Made by a program: the position numbers and the translations under genes. From an uncultured Synergistales bacterium (lineage in GTDB: Bacteria > Synergistota > Synergistia > Synergistales > Aminobacteriaceae), in NCBI GenBank assembly GCA_905233335.1, contig CAJOED010000041.1:1-8516 (forward strand): a stretch of 8,516 nt of DNA. Direction: 5' to 3'. Positions 1 through 5,606 of this stretch are shown in pieces. Below the pieces are notes generated by a model. The model made no database searches, was not told the DNA's origin, and saw only the letters and a program-made list of their open reading frames with translations. Each line of letters begins with the position of its first letter. Positions within the stretch are counted from its first letter, which is position 1.

Positions 1-98
1 GTTGCCATTCTCCCGCCAAGAAACACCGCCAGTACAAGCAGATACGGAAGCATAGTAAGTTCTATAAATGATTCCCCTAGATGATTGAAAAATGTCAT
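1..98 (-). CDS. N-terminus of a membrane protein, cut by the window edge
   Basis: Read on the - strand from the ATG at 98, the frame stays open to the window edge (32 full codons). The start is MTFFNHLGESFIELTMLPYL, followed by a hydrophobic LVLAVFL stretch and GGRMA. This looks like the amphipathic start and first membrane helix of an integral membrane protein, possibly a transporter. An in-frame stop nine codons upstream of the ATG, with no other start between, supports this start. The Shine-Dalgarno candidate (AAAAGGGG on the - strand, GGGG at 117-114) is about 15 nt from the ATG, which is long. A good extended -10 promoter lies upstream at 147-155. It is divergent from the amino-acid permease, so a related or co-regulated transport role is possible. 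I do not recognise the family from 32 residues. Confidence 0.5.
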   Translation of the reverse strand, partial: MTFFNHLGESFIELTMLPYLLVLAVFLGGRMA

Positions 99-146
99 GG
101 TGATAAAGCAAAGCCCCTTTTGTTATGTGAATTGCAATAAAAGTTT

Positions 147-155
147 AGTATAGCA
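147..155 (-). promoter_or_regulatory. Extended -10 promoter for the leftward gene
   Basis: On the - strand this reads TGCTATACT: a TGn extension followed by TATACT, a five-of-six match to TATAAT. It lies about 50 nt upstream of the leftward ATG at 98. No clear -35 hexamer is visible, which is normal for extended -10 promoters. The perfect 8-bp palindrome ATTGCAAT (131-138) sits near the expected transcription start and could be a small operator; that part is inference. Confidence 0.5.
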
Positions 156-174
156 CCTTGCGGGATTTATGCCG

Positions 175-183
175 TGATATAAT
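175..183 (+). promoter_or_regulatory. Extended -10 promoter for the amino-acid permease
   Basis: The sequence TGATATAAT is a perfect TGn-TATAAT extended -10. Expected transcription start is near 190, leaving a leader of about 35 nt before the permease ATG at 226. The hexamer at the usual -35 distance (ACCTTG, 155-160) is a poor match, so recognition would rest on the extended -10. This site and the leftward promoter are back-to-back, with their upstream halves sharing the same 25 bp. Confidence 0.6.
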
Positions 184-225
184 GCACGTCAACATACCAG
201 AAAAAGGACAGAACTCAAACACGAA

Positions 226-1653
226 ATGTTTTCTATATTAGAGGATGAACGACACTTGAATAGAAGTCTTACCCCGTTAAATGTTTGGTCGCTGGCTTTC
301 GGCTGTGTCATCGGCTGGAGCGCGTACGTAATGCCCGGAACAGTTTTCCTCAAGAACGCCGGACCTCTTGGGACGTTAATAGCTATGGAGCTTGCTACGT
401 TCGTCATGCTGATAATCGCGTACAACTACAGCTACATGATAAAGAAATTCCCTCTCACGGGCGGCGAGTTCATTTACGCAAAAATGGCTTTCGGCGAACA
501 TCACGGCTTTTTGTGCGCATGGTTTCTCTCGCTGTCGTATCTGTCAGTTATCCCCCTCAACGCTACGGCTCTGAATCTCATTATGCGTGCGGTGTTCGGC
601 CAGGCGTTTCAGTTCGGCTTTCACTATACTGTGTCGGGCTACGATGTATATTTCGGCGAAATGCTGCTGGCTGTAGGTGCGCTGTTGCTGTTCATGCTCA
701 TAAGTTTCATGGGCGTTCATATTACGGGCAAACTCCAGACGTTACTGGTAATGATACTGCTTGGAGGAATAATAATCATAATCGGAGGAGTACTCGCAAG
801 CCCGCATGCAAGTTCCGAACACCTTCATCCGATGTTCCACCCTGTGAGCGCAAACTTCACGAAAGGAATAGCCGCACAAATTATCGCTGTATTCGTTACG
901 GGGCCGCAGTCATTCGTGGGATTCGACATAGTGCCGCAGCTCATGGAGGAGTCGAAATTTTCGTCGGACAAAGTGAAGGTCGTAATGGACACCAGCATAA
1001 TCTGCGGAGGTTTTGTGTATATCGCTCTGACTCTCGTAGCATGTTCTATCTTTCCTGCTGTCTATTCCGGGTGGAGTGAATATATTGATGACATTCACAA
1101 TCTCGGCGGCATTCAGGGCATTCCGACACTCAACGCGTCGTTTATGGTACTTGGCCGGACGGGACTGTTCGTGATTGTTGCGTCAGTGATTGCGGCAATG
1201 CTGACGGGAATTATCGGTTTCTACACAGCAACTAGCAGATTACTCTACTCAATGTCGCGCGACGGAATGATACCCCGCTGGTTTATGTACCTGAACAAGA
1301 AAGGAGTCCCGACACATGCCGGGTTATTCTGCACGATCGTAGCGGGAGCAACGTGCCTTATGGGTCGTGCTGTAATGGGCTGGGTGTTCGACATGGCATC
1401 AATCGGAGGCTCCATAGGCTTTGCGTACACATCAATATCATCATGCAAGTATGCGTGGCGCGAAAAACGTACCGACATAATGATCTTCGGTGCACTTGGC
1501 TTCATGTTGTCGCTGGCTATGGCAGTGCTTCTACTCGTACCCATTCCCGGCCTGAATGTTTCTCTCGGCAACGAATCGTATATGCTCCTTGTTGCGTGGG
1601 TAATAATTGGCGCGGCGTTCTACTACATACGGCGTAAAGGAGGCATGGCGTAA
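226..1653 (+). CDS. APC-superfamily amino-acid permease
   Basis: A 475-residue inner-membrane secondary transporter, the usual length for the APC family, with about 12 hydrophobic segments (near 18-38, 47-68, 95-120, 145-166, 172-190, 214-236, 256-277, 312-333, 364-381, 385-405, 419-440, 452-468). Family marks are a glycine-rich first helix (GCVIGWSAYVMPG, 26-38), AGPLG (45-49), FVGFDIVPQLMEE in helix 6 (230-242) and SRLLYSMSRDGMIPRW followed by VPTHA (337-365). It presumably imports or exchanges an amino acid or amine driven by an ion or solute gradient; the substrate cannot be read from sequence. The first helix departs from the common GxIGSGIF pattern, with W-S-A-Y where small residues are expected. 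The start is the only plausible one, but the best Shine-Dalgarno (AAAAAGGA, 201-208) is about 17 nt away, so initiation may be weak. The stop overlaps the ATG of a mini-ORF. Confidence 0.9.
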   Translation: MFSILEDERHLNRSLTPLNVWSLAFGCVIGWSAYVMPGTVFLKNAGPLGTLIAMELATFVMLIIAYNYSYMIKKFPLTGGEFIYAKMAFGEHHGFLCAWFLSLSYLSVIPLNATALNLIMRAVFGQAFQFGFHYTVSGYDVYFGEMLLAVGALLLFMLISFMGVHITGKLQTLLVMILLGGIIIIIGGVLASPHASSEHLHPMFHPVSANFTKGIAAQIIAVFVTGPQSFVGFDIVPQLMEESKFSSDKVKVVMDTSIICGGFVYIALTLVACSIFPAVYSGWSEYIDDIHNLGGIQGIPTLNASFMVLGRTGLFVIVASVIAAMLTGIIGFYTATSRLLYSMSRDGMIPRWFMYLNKKGVPTHAGLFCTIVAGATCLMGRAVMGWVFDMASIGGSIGFAYTSISSCKYAWREKRTDIMIFGALGFMLSLAMAVLLLVPIPGLNVSLGNESYMLLVAWVIIGAAFYYIRRKGGMA

Positions 1654-1760
1654 TGTTCCGGGCTGGACGGTGGACATGTCGTCGTACTTTCCTTCTCACG
1701 TGTTCCCGCCTGCCCGCGTTATGTGCCGCCATCCTGCTCTCGTGCTCGTGTGTGTTGTAG
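1653..1760 (+). CDS. Candidate 35-residue Cys-rich mini-protein coupled to the permease
   Basis: A short open frame whose ATG overlaps the permease stop as TAATG. It is preceded by AAAGGAGG (1636-1643), a near-perfect Shine-Dalgarno 9 nt from the ATG, far better than the permease's own. The peptide begins MFRAGRWTCRRTF, strongly basic, and continues into a hydrophobic half (LPALCAAILLSCSCVL). It has five cysteines (9, 17, 24, 31, 33) and a lipobox-like LLSC at 28-31, four residues before the end. It would be predicted to insert in the membrane. I recognise no family. Against it: the region downstream of the permease is pyrimidine-rich and does not look like the codon usage of the neighbours, and the Shine-Dalgarno could be accidental because it also encodes permease residues. 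It could be a real small membrane protein, a coupling leader or a decayed remnant. Confidence 0.3.
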   Translation: MFRAGRWTCRRTFLLTCSRLPALCAAILLSCSCVL

Positions 1761-1832
1761 TGTGTCGTGCCCATCGTTTGTTCAGTGGCGCGATATACTT
1801 CTCCCGCAGAGATATTTAGTAAGGATTGCCCC
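1761..1832. other. Non-coding stretch after the mini-ORF, nothing recognised
   Basis: Between the mini-ORF and the next promoter I see no convincing gene, no Shine-Dalgarno-led frame and no strong hairpin with a T-tract that would end permease transcription. The stretch is rich in GTG/TGT words. Together with the mini-ORF and the promoter it makes up the roughly 250-bp gap between the permease and the heptad-repeat gene. Confidence 0.4.
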
Positions 1833-1860
1833 TTGTTTGTTAAAAAGTTGCGGTTATTAT
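1833..1860 (+). promoter_or_regulatory. Promoter for the heptad-repeat protein gene
   Basis: TTGTTT (1833-1838) and TATTAT (1855-1860) are separated by 16 bp and lie in an AT-rich stretch unlike the GC-richer sequence before it. Expected transcription start is near 1867, giving a leader of about 40 nt. A second -10 reading, TATAGA at 1858-1863, is possible. The inverted pair GTTAA (1839-1843) and TTAAC (1865-1869) flanks the -10 and could be an operator, though it is short. Confidence 0.5.
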
Positions 1861-1887
1861 AGAATTAACACAAAATTTTTTCACACA

Positions 1888-1904
1888 GGGAGGATATTAA
1901 TATC
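1888..1904 (+). promoter_or_regulatory. Strong ribosome binding site merged with a 12-bp palindrome
   Basis: GGGAGG (1888-1893) is a strong Shine-Dalgarno 11 nt from the ATG at 1905 and fixes that start. The spacer is the perfect palindrome GATATTAATATC (1893-1904), which begins on the last G of the Shine-Dalgarno and ends on the base before the ATG. It may be a protein-binding site in DNA or a weak RNA hairpin affecting initiation; the sequence alone does not decide. Confidence 0.6.
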
Positions 1905-3233
1905 ATGTTCAGAAAATCAGCACTGTTCATTTTGCTGGTAATGTTATTTGTTCCCGCACTATGGGCAGATGAGCCTGAAGCAAACCCGGCAGACGAACAG
2001 CCAGAAGCAGTACAGGCAGAGGCAACAGCAGAAGCCCCCGAAGAACTCACAGACACCCCGGAGCCTGACCCGCTTGCAGAACGTGAAGCAGAACTCAACG
2101 CCAAAGCCGCAGAACTTGAAGCCCTCACGAAATCACTTGCAGAACGTGAAGCGAAACTTGTGCAGGACGAGAAAGATTTTGCCTCACGCGCCGCTATCCT
2201 TGCAGGAAAGACACGCGAAATTTCCGGGACAAGTGCAGTGCTTCTTGGCCGGGAGACTCAGGTCAACACGCGCGAGAAAGACATCATGTCCCGTGAAGCA
2301 GGATTAGCACGACGGGAAATGGCATTTGCACAGGAGAGCCAGAAGTTCACGGAAGCATCAACAGCACTTGCCGCACGTGAAGCAGAACTAGCGAAAAGAG
2401 AAGCCGACCTTGCCGCACGTGAAGCAGAACTCAACGCGAAAATTTCCGCCAAAGAAGCCGCCGACAAAATCACAGAACGTGAAGCCGAACTCGTGAAGAG
2501 AGAATCAGCACTCACAGAACGTGAAGCAACCGGTGCAAGACTCGCCGCACTTGAGGAGGAACTCAAAGCCAGAGAAGCCGCACTGACCGCACGAGAAAAT
2601 GCCGTAGCAGACCGCGAGAACGCCGTAGCAGAGAATGAGCGCAAACTTGCCGACGCAACCGACAATGTGAACACTCACGAGGCAGAAATCGCGAAACGTG
2701 AGCAGGAACTCACAGCAAAAGAAACAGAACTTGACGGCAGGAACAAACAGCTTGAGGACAACACGACATCACTCAACAACAGGGAAGCAGCACTCGTTAA
2801 TCGTGAGAGTGAAGTCAACAGGAAAGCCGCAGAAGTTGCCGAAATGGAGACGCTCATTAAGGAACTCCCAGCGTTTGACCCGAACAGCTCGACGGAAGCC
2901 GCTATGATTCTCACGTACCCGATACCAGCCGCAAGACGACGCGAACTTATCGCAATGCAGAGAGAAGCATACACACGCTACAGCGCAAACAGGATCACGC
3001 AGGCATACGAGAGCTACACAGCCGCATATGAGGCAGAACCGACAGCGAATTATCTCGCGGCATATTGGGCGGCATTGTCGGCAAGCAGGCTCAATAACAG
3101 ACGGGATGACGCATTGACGATGGTAAACCACGCGCTCGAAATCAACCCGGACTACAGGCCGGCCATCGAACTGAAACGCAGACTTGAAGCTCCTGCACGC
3201 CCCGCACAGAGAAGACGTACAGGAACGCGCTAA
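1905..3233 (+). CDS. Secreted/periplasmic long heptad-repeat protein with C-terminal TPR-like domain
   Basis: A 442-residue protein in four parts. Residues 1-21 are a signal peptide (MFRK, then a hydrophobic core, with cleavage likely after ALWA). Residues 22-56 are an acidic Ala/Pro/Glu-rich linker. Residues 57-324 are a helical region with a hydrophobic residue every seventh position and frequent Arg-Glu in between. Residues 345-428 contain TPR-like helices (REAYTRYSANRITQAYESYTAAYEAEP, then ALTMVNHALEINPDYRPAIELKRRLE). The tail is basic (PAQRRRTGTR). There is no lipobox, so it is probably soluble in the periplasm or tethered by its helices. I do not recognise a named family; a scaffold, envelope spacer or assembly factor would suit the architecture, but that is inference. 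It has its own promoter and terminator and so appears monocistronic. Strong Ala/Glu/Arg bias makes its DNA purine-rich and produces long spurious antisense frames. Confidence 0.85.
   Translation: MFRKSALFILLVMLFVPALWADEPEANPADEQPEAVQAEATAEAPEELTDTPEPDPLAEREAELNAKAAELEALTKSLAEREAKLVQDEKDFASRAAILAGKTREISGTSAVLLGRETQVNTREKDIMSREAGLARREMAFAQESQKFTEASTALAAREAELAKREADLAAREAELNAKISAKEAADKITEREAELVKRESALTEREATGARLAALEEELKAREAALTARENAVADRENAVAENERKLADATDNVNTHEAEIAKREQELTAKETELDGRNKQLEDNTTSLNNREAALVNRESEVNRKAAEVAEMETLIKELPAFDPNSSTEAAMILTYPIPAARRRELIAMQREAYTRYSANRITQAYESYTAAYEAEPTANYLAAYWAALSASRLNNRRDDALTMVNHALEINPDYRPAIELKRRLEAPARPAQRRRTGTR
2073..2876 (+). repeat. In-gene heptad-repeat tract (about 37 units of 21 bp)
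   Basis: This segment encodes residues 57-324 of the heptad-repeat protein. Hydrophobic residues fall exactly every seventh position from L57 to L176 (18 in a row: mostly Leu, plus Ile, Val, Phe). After a shift they fall at I189, L196 and L203, and after another shift from L213 to I318 (16 in a row). The typical unit is L-x-x-R-E-A-E. Some units are also close copies in DNA: the 23 bases at 2367-2389 and 2409-2431 are identical and 42 bp (two heptads) apart, suggesting growth by in-frame duplication. Confidence 0.85.
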
Positions 3234-3250
3234 TTATCACGGAAAATTCA

Positions 3251-3296
3251 TAATGCCCTTCCGTTGATAGTAAGCGGAGGGGAATTAATTTTTTTT
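3251..3296 (+). terminator. Rho-independent terminator after the heptad-repeat gene
   Basis: Left arm CCCTTCCG (3256-3263) pairs with right arm CGGAGGGG (3275-3282), with one G-U pair and an 11-nt loop. After a G-A mismatch the stem continues with TAAT (3251-3254) pairing ATTA (3284-3287). One base later comes a run of eight T (3289-3296). It is 17 nt past the stop codon at 3233. The T-run abuts the dnaJ Shine-Dalgarno, so it may act as an attenuator for the downstream operon as well. Confidence 0.75.
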
Positions 3297-3304
3297 GAGG
3301 GAGG
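3297..3304 (+). promoter_or_regulatory. dnaJ ribosome binding site, which decides a TTG start
   Basis: GAGGGAGG (3297-3304) lies 11 nt before the TTG at 3316. No in-frame ATG is available near the expected J-domain start, and TTG gives MEDLYEILGV, matching the family N-terminus. The Shine-Dalgarno starts directly after the terminator T-run. Confidence 0.7.
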
Positions 3305-3315
3305 TATCTTAACGG

Positions 3316-4440
3316 TTGGAGGATTTATATGAAATTCTCGGTGTCCCAAGAGACGCATCACATGACGACATCAAGAAAGCATATCGCAAGTTAGCAAAAC
3401 AGTATCACCCCGATATTAACAAGGAGCCGGGAGCAGAAGAAAAGTACAAGAAAATCAACGCGGCTTATACAGTTCTGAATGACCCGGAAAAGCGCGCACG
3501 TTATGACCAGTTCGGCACTACTGGCCCGAATAATGATCCGTTCGGCGGTATGGGCGGAGTGGATTTAGGAGATCTGTTCGGCGATATATTCTCACAGGCT
3601 TTCGGCGGAGGATTTTCCCGGAGAAGCAAAAACCCGAATGCATCACAACGCGGCGACGACATAGAACAGGTCGTGAAAATTACTCTGCTTGAAGCAATGA
3701 AGGGAGTAACGCGCGATATTGAGGTCATGAAGTGGGAGACATGCCAGCACTGTAACGGCACGGGCGCGAAACCAGGCACAAAACCCGAAACATGTTCACG
3801 CTGTCATGGGCAGGGGCAGGTGAGGACACGACAGCAGACGATGTTCGGAGTGTTCGAGAGCATAACGACATGCCCTGATTGTCATGGGTCGGGAAAAATC
3901 ATCAGGGACAAGTGCGACGAGTGCAAAGGACGCGGCCAAGTTCGCAAAAAGCATAAACTTGAGGTGAAAATTCCTGCGGGTGTCAGTCGTGGAATAAGAA
4001 TGCGTATTCCCGGTGCAGGTGAGGCAGGTACTAACGGCGGAAGTGCAGGAGATCTCTATCTCGTTATTGACGTTGAGCACAACCCGAACTTTGAACGCGA
4101 CGGAGCAGACCTTCACACAACGCTGATTTTGACGTACCCGCAGGCTGTTTTAGGGACGGAAGCAAAAATCAAGACCCTCGACGGCACAGAAGAAACTATT
4201 ACTGTTCCTGCAGGGACTTCACACGGCCAAGTCTTGAAGCTCAAAGGGAAAGGAATGCCGAAACTCAACGCCGTACTGAACTCTACGGGAGATCTTTATG
4301 CGCATGTGTTTATCGAGATACCGACACAGCTCACAGACAGACAGCGCGAACTCATAAAATCACTTGCTGACGAAATGAAAGCTCCTGTGAGTGAGAATGA
4401 GCCGGGATTTTTCGACAAGTTCAAAAATTTGTTCAAATGA
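3316..4440 (+). CDS. dnaJ: Chaperone protein DnaJ (Hsp40)
   Basis: Cytoplasmic co-chaperone that binds unfolded proteins and stimulates DnaK ATPase. At 374 residues it is full length for a type I DnaJ. All parts are visible: J domain (1-66) with the essential HPD at 31-33, a Gly/Phe-rich linker (about 67-105), and four intact zinc-finger motifs (CQHCNGTG 143-150, CSRCHGQG 160-167, CPDCHGSG 186-193, CDECKGRG 200-207). The substrate-binding domains follow to about 340, with a short C-terminal tail. It uses a TTG start, chosen for the strong Shine-Dalgarno and family alignment. dnaK and grpE are not adjacent, and I see no CIRCE-type inverted repeat in front, so heat-shock control is not evident here. 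Its TGA overlaps the acpS ATG (ATGA), implying translational coupling. Confidence 0.97.
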   Translation: MEDLYEILGVPRDASHDDIKKAYRKLAKQYHPDINKEPGAEEKYKKINAAYTVLNDPEKRARYDQFGTTGPNNDPFGGMGGVDLGDLFGDIFSQAFGGGFSRRSKNPNASQRGDDIEQVVKITLLEAMKGVTRDIEVMKWETCQHCNGTGAKPGTKPETCSRCHGQGQVRTRQQTMFGVFESITTCPDCHGSGKIIRDKCDECKGRGQVRKKHKLEVKIPAGVSRGIRMRIPGAGEAGTNGGSAGDLYLVIDVEHNPNFERDGADLHTTLILTYPQAVLGTEAKIKTLDGTEETITVPAGTSHGQVLKLKGKGMPKLNAVLNSTGDLYAHVFIEIPTQLTDRQRELIKSLADEMKAPVSENEPGFFDKFKNLFK

Positions 4441-4802
4441 TTGTTGGCATCGGCGCGGATCTTTGCAGTGTTGAGAGAATGAAGCGGGCTTTGCGTTCCG
4501 AACATTTCAGGAGCAGAATATTCACCCCTGACGAAACAGCATACTGTGAGTCAAAAGGTGCGGGACGTTTTGAGAGCTATGCGGCATCGTTTGCGGCTCG
4601 TGAAGCGTTCGTGAAGGCATCGGGGGCTGATTTCGGAGCGGTGATGTTCGGGGGGAATTTTGCGCTGTTGCGTGATGACGGCGTACCAAAAATTTCACTT
4701 TCCGGGAAACTCGCAATGAATGACGCAAAAATATTTGTCTCAATCACTCACGAAAAAGATTACGCCCTCGCAATGATAGTAATAGAGAAGAAAGGAGAAT
4801 AA
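4437..4802 (+). CDS. acpS: Holo-[acyl-carrier-protein] synthase
   Basis: Transfers 4'-phosphopantetheine from coenzyme A to a serine of apo-ACP, activating fatty-acid synthesis in the cytoplasm. The 121-residue length is typical of AcpS. The N-terminal MIVGIGADLCSVERM carries the metal-binding Asp8. SFAAREAFVKASG (51-63) carries the metal-binding Glu56. ITHEKDYALAMIVI (103-116) is the conserved final strand. In the usual F-A-A-K-E-A-F-x-K motif the first Lys is Arg55 here, a conservative change in a residue near the CoA/Mg site, so activity is still expected. It starts within the dnaJ stop codon (4-nt overlap) and is followed 3 nt later by the slipin gene, so it is co-translated with its neighbours. 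No separate promoter is evident. Confidence 0.93.
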   Translation: MIVGIGADLCSVERMKRALRSEHFRSRIFTPDETAYCESKGAGRFESYAASFAAREAFVKASGADFGAVMFGGNFALLRDDGVPKISLSGKLAMNDAKIFVSITHEKDYALAMIVIEKKGE

Positions 4803-4805
4803 CTC

Positions 4806-5606
4806 ATGGTAATAGATATTAGTGATATTAGTTCGGTAATTTCAGGAATAGGGAGCGCATTCGTGGCGTTGTTCATACTGCTGTTAGTGTTGTCGACAGC
4901 AATAAAGATTGTCCCGGAATACAGGCGGTTAGTTCTGTTCCGTCTTGGCCGTCTCGTTGGGAGCAGGGGGCCGGGTATCGTGTTCATAGTGCCGTTCATA
5001 GATAGAGCAGTAACGGTTGACCTCCGAATACTGACGCTTGATGTTCCCGTTCAGGAAGTCATCACAAAAGACAACGTAGCCATAAAGGTTAATGCTGTCG
5101 TGTATTTCCGCGTGCTTGACCCGGCAAAATCGGTCGTCGAGGTGGAGAACTACATCGTAGCAACAAGCCAGCTTGCACAGACAACATTGCGTTCTGTCGT
5201 GGGATCCGTAGAACTTGACGAGGTGCTCTCATCGCGCGAAAAAATCAACCAGGAGTTACAGAAAATCATTGATGACCGTACAGACCCTTGGGGCATTAAG
5301 GTTAGTGCGGTTGAGGTGAAAGAGCTTGAACTCCCTGAAGGAATGAAGCGGGCTATGGCACGTCAGGCAGAAGCAGAAAGAGAGAGACGCGCGAAAATCA
5401 TAGCGGCAGAAGGTGAACTCCAGGCGGCAGAGAAACTTTCAGAGGCGGCGAAAAAGATGGAGGCTTCACCCGTTACCCTGCAGTTGCGCTACCTTCAGAC
5501 AATCCGGGAAATTTCCGGCGAACGTAACACGACGACATTTTTCCCGATACCGATGGACTTGATACAGCCGTTCATTGACAAGTTCACGAGGGGGGCAAAA
5601 GAATAA
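4806..5606 (+). CDS. SPFH/band-7 membrane protein of the slipin (stomatin-like) type
   Basis: A 266-residue membrane-anchored SPFH protein. One N-terminal hydrophobic segment (about 11-33) precedes the band-7 domain, which begins IVPEYRRLVLFRLGRLVGSRGPGIVFIVPFID (35-66). The domain continues through VDLRILTLDVPVQEVITKDNVAIKVNAVVYFRV to the conserved W-G-I-K-V-SAVEVKELELPE (162-178). A charged helix rich in Ala and Glu follows (AEAERERRAKIIAAEGELQAAEKL, about 188-211), the usual oligomerisation region, and then a short conserved tail (FFPIPMDLIQPF). Such proteins form large ring or cage assemblies on the membrane and often act with an NfeD-family protein or protease; none is adjacent here. The start has a good Shine-Dalgarno (AAAGGAG, 4791-4797, 8 nt spacing). 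Its stop overlaps the alaS ATG as TAATG. The exact role is unknown. Confidence 0.92.
   Translation: MVIDISDISSVISGIGSAFVALFILLLVLSTAIKIVPEYRRLVLFRLGRLVGSRGPGIVFIVPFIDRAVTVDLRILTLDVPVQEVITKDNVAIKVNAVVYFRVLDPAKSVVEVENYIVATSQLAQTTLRSVVGSVELDEVLSSREKINQELQKIIDDRTDPWGIKVSAVEVKELELPEGMKRAMARQAEAERERRAKIIAAEGELQAAEKLSEAAKKMEASPVTLQLRYLQTIREISGERNTTTFFPIPMDLIQPFIDKFTRGAKE

Noticed and set aside
285..1079. 264-codon + strand frame overlapping the permease
   Set aside because: Its Arg/Ser/His/Cys-rich translation lacks any domain, and it lies in another frame of a clear transporter gene.
1517..1774. - strand 85-codon frame with a His-rich start (MGTTHYNTHEHESRMAAH)
   Set aside because: There is no Shine-Dalgarno or promoter, and about half of it is antisense to the permease 3' end. 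The His/Arg bias follows from the GTG/TGT-rich top strand.
2073..2876. Regularly spaced repeats that could suggest a CRISPR array
   Set aside because: The period is 21 bp, the units are in frame and degenerate, and there are no unique spacers. They encode protein heptads.
2258..2974. Two long abutting - strand open frames, Ser/Ala-rich (138 and 99 codons)
   Set aside because: They mirror the repeated Ala/Glu/Arg codons of the heptad-repeat gene. Low-complexity composition and no ribosome site mark them as antisense shadows.
3234..3315. Heat-shock operator (CIRCE) in front of dnaJ
   Set aside because: No TTAGCACTC-N9-GAGTGCTAA-like inverted repeat is present. The only inverted repeat is the terminator hairpin.
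3568..4300. The word GGAGATCT occurring three times in dnaJ
   Set aside because: Each copy encodes Gly-Asp-Leu in a recurrent protein context. It is codon preference, not a regulatory or uptake motif I can support.
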